Positions 36,248-40,699 of a stretch of 40,699 nt of DNA are shown here, in pieces. Position numbers and translations under genes: made by a program. The notes under the pieces were generated by a model. That model was not told the origin of the DNA and did not search any database. It saw only the letters and a list, made by a program, of their open reading frames with translations. The stretch is from Gammaproteobacteria bacterium (lineage in GTDB: Bacteria > Pseudomonadota > Gammaproteobacteria > DSM-19610). Position 1 is the stretch's first letter; the number at the start of each line of letters is the position of its first letter. The stretch covers positions 1 to 40,699 of the forward strand of contig JAUXGZ010000010.1 of assembly GCA_030621785.1 (NCBI GenBank), read 5' to 3'.

Positions 36248-36865
36248 TCAAAACCCCTGCACCGAACCCTTGCCCTTGCGCACGATTCCCGGCACCGCAT
36301 CCAGCAGGTCGATGACCGTGGTGGGTTCGACACCACAATGCCCGGCATCAATCACCAGGTCGACCTGCTGCTCCAGCTTTTCACGAATTTCCCAGCCATC
36401 GGTTTCGGGAAATTCACCACCCGGCAAAATCAGCGATGAACTCATCAACGGTTGCCCGAGTTCATTCAGCAATGCCGCAACCACCGGATGATCCGGCACC
36501 CGGATACCGACCGTCTTGCGCCGCGGATGCTGCAGTCTGCGCGGCACTTCCTGGGTCGCGCGCAGCAGGAAGGTATAGGGTCCGGGCGTTCTGGCCCGCA
36601 ACAGGCGATAGGCTGAATTATCTACCCGGGCATAGATCGAGATTTCGGAAAGATCCCGGCACACCAAAGTAAAATTGTGTTTCTTGTCCAGCTCACGGAT
36701 ATATCGGATACGCTCTACGGCATTCTGGTCATCCAGACGACAGGCGATCGCGTAGGTCGAGTCGGTAGGCATAACCACCAGCCCGCCTGCCCGGATGATC
36801 TCTGCCGCCTGATGCATCAGCCGCGGCTGTGGATTATCAGGATGAACCTCGAAATACTGGCTCAT
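36248..36865 (-). CDS. Sua5/YciO/YrdC family protein (YciO-like)
   Basis: The 205-residue protein has a YrdC-type fold: GGLVVMPTDSTYAIACRLDDQNAVERI (substrate loop), KKHNFTLVCRDLSEIS, RARTPGPYTFLLRAT and KTVGIRVPDHPVVAAL, SSLILPGGE. These enzymes make threonylcarbamoyl-AMP for the tRNA t6A modification, but the YciO branch in enterobacteria has a distinct, less defined role. The start at 36865 overlaps the stop of rnm by 4 nt. A second, true TsaC may be elsewhere in the genome. Confidence 0.9.
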   Translation of the reverse strand: MSQYFEVHPDNPQPRLMHQAAEIIRAGGLVVMPTDSTYAIACRLDDQNAVERIRYIRELDKKHNFTLVCRDLSEISIYARVDNSAYRLLRARTPGPYTFLLRATQEVPRRLQHPRRKTVGIRVPDHPVVAALLNELGQPLMSSSLILPGGEFPETDGWEIREKLEQQVDLVIDAGHCGVEPTTVIDLLDAVPGIVRKGKGSVQGF

Positions 36866-37731
36866 GCCTCGATTCGCCGGTTCGCAACAGGCCAGGTATC
36901 TGCTTCCCATATCGGTGTGCAACCTTCCGGTAGCCGATGCAACCTGCCCAGTTCGACCCAGGGCTTTTCCGGACCATGGTAGTCGGAGCCGGCAGACGCA
37001 TACAGGCCGTGTTCGCGTGAAACGGCAGCCATACATCTTGCCTCATCCAGCGAGTGACTTCCCGAAACCACCTCCAGACCGGTACCGCCGGCAGCGCGAA
37101 AATCGTCGACCAGCGCCCTGAGCTTGCTGCGCGTCAATCGATAGCGCGCCGGATGCGCAATCACTGCCATGCCTCCCGCCCGCGTAATCCAGCCAACCGC
37201 ATCGGACATCGAGGCCCACTGCCCGTTTACATAACCCGGTTTTCCGTTTACCAGAAATTTCCGGAATACCTCGCGTAGCGAGGAGGCGCGACCGCTATCC
37301 ACCAGAAAATGCGCAAAATGGGTGCGACTGAGAATCGCACCCTTACAGAAATAGTGCGCGCCCTCGAGCGCGCCAGGAATACCCTTCGCCTCCAGCTTGC
37401 GGGCAATTTCCTCCGCTCGCCAGATACGGAATTCCTGTAGCGCTTGCAGGCCCTGCAGCAAGGCCGCGTTATCGGGTTCCACTCCGAGGCCGAGCACATG
37501 GATAGTCATGCCGTGCCAGGTCACCGATATTTCCACACCCGGCACGAGGATTAGGTCTTCGCCAGCCGCCGCCGTGGCTGCCGTCAGTCCGGCCAGCGTG
37601 TCGTGATCTGTAAGCGCCAGCACACCGACGCCCGCAGAACGCGCCCTTCCCACCAGCGTGGTCGGGTCCAGGGTGCCATCGGAAGCCGTCGAATGACTGT
37701 GGAGGTCGTATACGGTACACATCCGAACCAT
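36862..37731 (-). CDS. rnm: PHP-domain 5'-3' exoribonuclease / 3',5'-nucleotide phosphatase (YciV/Rnm)
   Basis: This 289-residue PHP protein has the metal ligands in DLHSHSTASDG, LTDHDTLAG, VPGVEIS, then HPARYRL and GSDYHGPEKPW. E. coli YciV (RNase AM) trims RNA 5' ends, and relatives hydrolyse 3',5'-nucleotide bisphosphates such as pAp. Gene order rnm-yciO-like-M50-trpS is one run. It is divergent from the helical protein gene at 37803 with a 71-nt gap. A second ATG lies three codons downstream. Confidence 0.93.
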   Translation of the reverse strand: MVRMCTVYDLHSHSTASDGTLDPTTLVGRARSAGVGVLALTDHDTLAGLTAATAAAGEDLILVPGVEISVTWHGMTIHVLGLGVEPDNAALLQGLQALQEFRIWRAEEIARKLEAKGIPGALEGAHYFCKGAILSRTHFAHFLVDSGRASSLREVFRKFLVNGKPGYVNGQWASMSDAVGWITRAGGMAVIAHPARYRLTRSKLRALVDDFRAAGGTGLEVVSGSHSLDEARCMAAVSREHGLYASAGSDYHGPEKPWVELGRLHRLPEGCTPIWEADTWPVANRRIEA

Positions 37732-37802
37732 TGTACCGGACGAGGTACCCCGCCGTCAGGCAAGACATGCGGACCAGGATACAATCCGGTACCATTAGCT
37801 CC

Positions 37803-38537
37803 ATGGATGCTCAAAAACCCACCAGCGCGACGCTACAGGAACAACTTGCCGCGCCACTGGCCGCGCTGTCGGAAAGCGAACCGGTAGACGATGATTCGCC
37901 GGATTCCACCCCGTCACAGATCGCTGAAGCTTTTGCCCGGCTGCTGCATGCCATGCGACAGACCGAAGTCAGCTACGTTAACGAGAATCAGGCGGGGCCC
38001 GACGGTGCCTCCGAACTGGGAGAATACGCGATGGAGCTGTTCAGACAGGCGCTGGGCCGGGCTGAGCAGCTTGATCTTGAGGAAGAGCACGCAACACTGC
38101 AGACCGCGGTGATTGTCATGGCTCGCTGGGTAGCCTGCCAGGGTGGCCAGCTGCTGAGCCTGGAAACCGTGGTAGATGCGCTGGCACGGCTTGCTAACCA
38201 GAAGCAGGATCCGGGCGATCTGCTGGCACTGTACCAGATCATGGGCGAAATTATGGATGCGACTGCGGTCGTTATCCGCAAAGATCTGGAAACGACCAAT
38301 CCGGGTCGCCCCTGGCGTATTCTGAATCTGAACCGGGCTATCGTAGCGACACGCACTCATCAGCCGGACATTATGGAGGAGGCATTTGCTCTCCTGAGCG
38401 AACAGTTTCCACAAGACGCACCGGATTTCTTCGCCCAGGGCATGGAACAGATGGACTTGCTGGACTATCCGCCCCATGTGCGGGAAGTCATGGACCGCTA
38501 CTTCAGAAAATGGAGCATCGACCGCTCCCTTCACTAG
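37803..38537 (+). CDS. Conserved helical protein of unknown function
   Basis: From ATG 37803 this encodes 244 residues; the track start adds 24 residues that lack protein character. It is soluble, acidic and nearly all helical (SQIAEAFARLLHAMRQTEVSY, LFRQALGRAEQLDLEEEHATLQTAVIVMARWVACQGGQLLSLE, TVVDALARLANQKQDP), ending in YPPHVREVMDRYFRKWS, and has no signal peptide. I do not recognise a family. It precedes yciB by 20 nt and probably belongs to the yciB-yciI-bolA-ppiC operon. Confidence 0.85.
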   Translation: MDAQKPTSATLQEQLAAPLAALSESEPVDDDSPDSTPSQIAEAFARLLHAMRQTEVSYVNENQAGPDGASELGEYAMELFRQALGRAEQLDLEEEHATLQTAVIVMARWVACQGGQLLSLETVVDALARLANQKQDPGDLLALYQIMGEIMDATAVVIRKDLETTNPGRPWRILNLNRAIVATRTHQPDIMEEAFALLSEQFPQDAPDFFAQGMEQMDLLDYPPHVREVMDRYFRKWSIDRSLH

Positions 38538-38557
38538 TTGAAAACCACGACATCATC

Positions 38558-39106
38558 ATGAAGCTCCTGTACGACTTCTTCCCTATCCTGCTGTTCTTCA
38601 TCGCCTACAAGATGTACGACATCTATGTGGCAACAGCAGTGGCTATTGCCGCCGCCGCAGTCCAGACCGCCGGCTTCTGGATCAAGCACCGCCGCTTCGA
38701 AAAAATGCACCTGGTTACCTTCGGTCTGCTGGCGGTTTTCGGCGGGCTGACGATATTTCTGCATGACCCATTGTTCATAAAATGGAAGCCTACCGTAATC
38801 AACTGGCTATTCGCTGTCGTATTCATGGGCAGTCACTGGGTAAGTGACAAACTGCTCATTGAGCGCATGATGGGCCACGCCATCCAGGCACCACGGCCGG
38901 TGTGGGTCCGGCTCAGCTGGGCGTGGATCCTGTTTTTTATCGGCATAGGTCTGCTGAATCTCTACGTGGCATTCAACTTCTCCGAAGAAACCTGGGTAAA
39001 TTTCAAGCTGTTCGGGATGCTCGGTATTACCTTCGCATTCGTGATCGGTCAGGCTTTCTATCTCGGCCGTTACATGGAACAGGAAAACTCCGGAGAGGAA
39101 TCCTGA
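38558..39106 (+). CDS. yciB: Inner membrane septation protein YciB
   Basis: This 182-residue membrane protein has about five helices and the family pattern (LYDFFPILLFFIAYKMYDIYVATAVAI, FGGLTIFLHDPLFIKWKPTVINWLFAVVF, HWVSDKLLIERMM, WVNFKLFGMLGITFAFVIGQAFYLGRYM). In Shigella and E. coli it links to envelope synthesis and division. ATG 38558 matches the family; the track start is 16 codons earlier. yciI begins at the first nucleotide after its stop. Confidence 0.94.
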   Translation: MKLLYDFFPILLFFIAYKMYDIYVATAVAIAAAAVQTAGFWIKHRRFEKMHLVTFGLLAVFGGLTIFLHDPLFIKWKPTVINWLFAVVFMGSHWVSDKLLIERMMGHAIQAPRPVWVRLSWAWILFFIGIGLLNLYVAFNFSEETWVNFKLFGMLGITFAFVIGQAFYLGRYMEQENSGEES

Positions 39107-39406
39107 ATGTTGTATGCCTTCATCAGCCGCGATATTCCCGGCACGCTGGATAAAAGACTGGCGACACGACCGCAACACCTGCAGCGCCTGCAGCAACTAC
39201 TCGATGAGGGCCGACTGATTCTGGCCGGGCCTCACCCGGCGGTTGATTGCGAGGACCCTGGTCCGGCCGGCTTTACCGGCAGCCTGGTAGTTGCAGAATT
39301 CGAATCCCTCGGAGATGCCCGCACCTGGGCCGATGCGGACCCTTACGTCGCCGCGGGTGTCTACGATGAAATCGCCGTTAAACCCTTCAAAAAGGTCCTG
39401 CCCTGA
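39107..39406 (+). CDS. yciI: YciI family protein
   Basis: This 99-residue YCII-domain protein closely follows E. coli Yci[46 protein letters not shown], then [24 protein letters not shown]. The ferredoxin-like fold has a conserved His/Asp pocket, but no reaction is proven for YciI. It is tightly packed between yciB and bolA (2-nt gap). Confidence 0.94.
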   Translation: MLYAFISRDIPGTLDKRLATRPQHLQRLQQLLDEGRLILAGPHPAVDCEDPGPAGFTGSLVVAEFESLGDARTWADADPYVAAGVYDEIAVKPFKKVLP

Positions 39407-39408
39407 CA

Positions 39409-39684
39409 ATGAGTCATGAACGAGAAGAAATGATACGTTCGCGTTTGAACCAAACACTCTCTCCGCTGTCACTAAACATCATTGATGAAAGCCACCTGCA
39501 TGCCGGACACGCCAGTGCCGGGGGTGCGGGTCATTTCGTTGTCGAAATTGTGGCGGATGCTTTCCAGGACAAACCCACCCTGCAACGACACCGCATGGTA
39601 TACGATGCACTGCAGGACATTATGCACAACGAAATTCACGCTTTAAGCATTAAGGCAACAACGCCTGCCGAAGCAGGTTCCTGA
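39409..39684 (+). CDS. bolA: BolA family protein
   Basis: This 91-residue BolA-type protein has the class II KH-like fold: IRSRLNQTLSPLSLNIIDESHLHAGHASAGGAGHFVVEIV, DAFQDKPTLQRHRMVYDALQDIMHNEIHALSIKA. The HAGH and MVYDAL stretches are diagnostic. BolA proteins pair with monothiol glutaredoxins in Fe-S handling and influence cell shape in E. coli. It sits between yciI and a parvulin lipoprotein. Confidence 0.94.
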   Translation: MSHEREEMIRSRLNQTLSPLSLNIIDESHLHAGHASAGGAGHFVVEIVADAFQDKPTLQRHRMVYDALQDIMHNEIHALSIKATTPAEAGS

Positions 39685-39707
39685 TTTACCAACCATAGGA
39701 AGAGAAG

Positions 39708-40688
39708 ATGAAACTCCATACGCTCGCACTCATGCTCGGCGCCGCCGGGATTCTATCCGCCTGCGACCAGACACCGTCAGCCGGCCAGAGTCAGGCACCG
39801 ACCGTCGCAGCTGTTGTTGAAGCCAGTTCCCCTGACACCAGCGCGGTGCTCGCAACGGTCAATGGACAACCCATTACCGTAAACCTGGTCACGCTATATA
39901 CCAAGCAGCGCCAGACACGGCGGCCAAATGACCCCACTGACAACGCCGCCATCCTGGAAGAAGTCATCAGCCTCGAACTGGCACGACAAGACGGTTTGAA
40001 ACAGGGTGTCGAGAAGGAAATTGGCGTGGCATTGCAAATTGATCAACAGCAACGCGCAGTGATCGCAACCGCAGCCATCCAGCATTACCTGACCCGGAAT
40101 CCGATTACGGATGACGACCTGAAAAAACTGTACGCCGAAAAGATGACCGGCGGCAAGGAATTCAAGGCCCGCCACATTCTGGTCAAGACTAAAGAAGAAG
40201 CCGATAAACTTATCGTCGAACTTGACGATGGCGCTGATTTCTCGGAACTGGCCAAGGAACATTCAACCGGTCCATCAGGGAAAAATGGCGGCGATCTCGG
40301 CTGGTTCTCTGCGACGCAGATGGTTGCCCCGTTCTCCGAAGCCGCGTCCAAACTGGACAAGGACGCCTATACCAGCGAGCCGGTAGAAACCCAGTTCGGC
40401 TGGCACGTAATCATCCTGGATGACATGCGCGACTCCAGCCCCCCGCCCTTCGAACAGATCAAGACCCAGTTGAAGAGCGTCATGCAGGGTCAGGAAGTTC
40501 AGAAATATATTCAGCAACTGCGCGAGAATGCGCAGATCGAGATCGTTTCTCCGCCGGTCGCAGATACCGCCACCGATGAAGACGAAAACGAAGACGAAGA
40601 CGAAGACGAAGACGAAGACGAAGACGAAGACGAAGACGAAGACGAAGACGAAGACGAAGCAGACAGCTCCGAAAACGAGGAAGAATAG
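39708..40688 (+). CDS. Parvulin-type peptidyl-prolyl isomerase lipoprotein with acidic repeat tail
   Basis: The 326-residue protein has a lipoprotein signal (LGAAGILSAC, Cys about residue 19), an N-terminal SurA/PrsA-like helical region (AVLATVNGQPITVNLVTLY), and one PpiC parvulin domain about residues 150-245 (FKARHILVKTKEEADKLIVELDDGADFSELAKEHSTG, NGGDLGWFSATQMVAPFSEAA, GWHVIILDD). It would act as a periplasmic foldase. The last 40 residues are almost pure Glu/Asp, encoded by tandem GAAGAC hexamers, which is unusual for this family. It has an AGGAAGAG ribosome site and ends the window's operon. Confidence 0.93.
   Translation: MKLHTLALMLGAAGILSACDQTPSAGQSQAPTVAAVVEASSPDTSAVLATVNGQPITVNLVTLYTKQRQTRRPNDPTDNAAILEEVISLELARQDGLKQGVEKEIGVALQIDQQQRAVIATAAIQHYLTRNPITDDDLKKLYAEKMTGGKEFKARHILVKTKEEADKLIVELDDGADFSELAKEHSTGPSGKNGGDLGWFSATQMVAPFSEAASKLDKDAYTSEPVETQFGWHVIILDDMRDSSPPPFEQIKTQLKSVMQGQEVQKYIQQLRENAQIEIVSPPVADTATDEDENEDEDEDEDEDEDEDEDEDEDEDEADSSENEEE
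40590..40658 (+). repeat. Tandem GAAGAC hexanucleotide repeat (11 copies)
   Basis: Eleven uninterrupted copies of GAAGAC plus one GAA encode Glu-Asp repeats at the end of the parvulin gene. A less regular copy (GAAGACGAAAAC) precedes them. The in-frame hexamer unit means copy-number changes would lengthen or shorten the acidic tail without breaking the frame. Confidence 0.95.
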
Positions 40689-40699
40689 CCGGAAAGGAA

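Overview
The window reads as one block of a gammaproteobacterial chromosome with fairly high GC, dense genes and many 4-nt ATGA start/stop overlaps. The gene content and order (gatCA divergent from mreBCD-mrdAB-mltB-rlpA-dacA-dat; methyltransferase-rnhA-dnaQ beside mltD; rnm-Sua5-like-M50-trpS-scpAB-rluB; yciB-yciI-bolA-ppiC) suggest a Chromatiales-like or similar free-living gammaproteobacterium. That placement is inference from synteny and no species is assigned. I see no tRNA, rRNA, CRISPR array, insertion sequence or prophage gene.

Layout. (1) 1-968, minus: gatC and the 5' part of gatA (the tRNA amidotransferase), divergent from mreB. (2) 1086-10543, plus: a long cell-elongation block: mreB, mreC, mreD, mrdA (PBP2), mrdB (RodA), mltB, rlpA, a PBP5/6-type D,D-carboxypeptidase and a D-amino-acid aminotransferase. 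It holds the rod scaffold, the septation-independent peptidoglycan synthase, trimming enzymes and a source or sink of D-amino acids. (3) 10562-12678, minus: lexA-imuA-imuB, a mutagenesis cassette preceded by two LexA boxes. imuB has lost an internal segment and its frame but still keeps the family's C-terminal tail, and no dnaE2 follows. (4) 12840-15057, plus: small accessory genes, namely an SH3-like secreted protein, a small membrane protein, a chemoreceptor fragment, a CXXC-less HMA-like protein behind a perfect inverted repeat, and a HAD acid phosphatase. (5) 15166-20489, plus: a two-gene RND efflux pump and an M28 peptidase lipoprotein. (6) 20661-24794: a possible small ORF, an AI-2E family permease (minus), then a DUF1631 protein paired with a PilZ protein, which suggests a c-di-GMP-linked unit. 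(7) 24914-28612: dnaQ, rnhA and a YafS-like methyltransferase (minus), divergent from mltD. (8) 28650-37731, minus: a periplasmic binding protein with a small secreted partner, DUF3024, DUF523, hemH, rluB, scpB, scpA, trpS, an M50 protease, a Sua5/YciO-like protein and the PHP nuclease Rnm. (9) 37803-40688, plus: an unknown helical protein, yciB, yciI, bolA and a parvulin lipoprotein with a long Glu-Asp repeat tail.

Most of the window is conserved housekeeping sequence. The items most worth checking are the imuB deletion, the Glu-Asp tail of the parvulin lipoprotein, two genes that appear to lack a standard start codon (mreC and the M28 peptidase), the C8 tract placed so that a -1 shift would join mreC to mreD, and the DUF1631/PilZ pair with a G9 tract in its linker. 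I did not find a clearly new multi-gene system.
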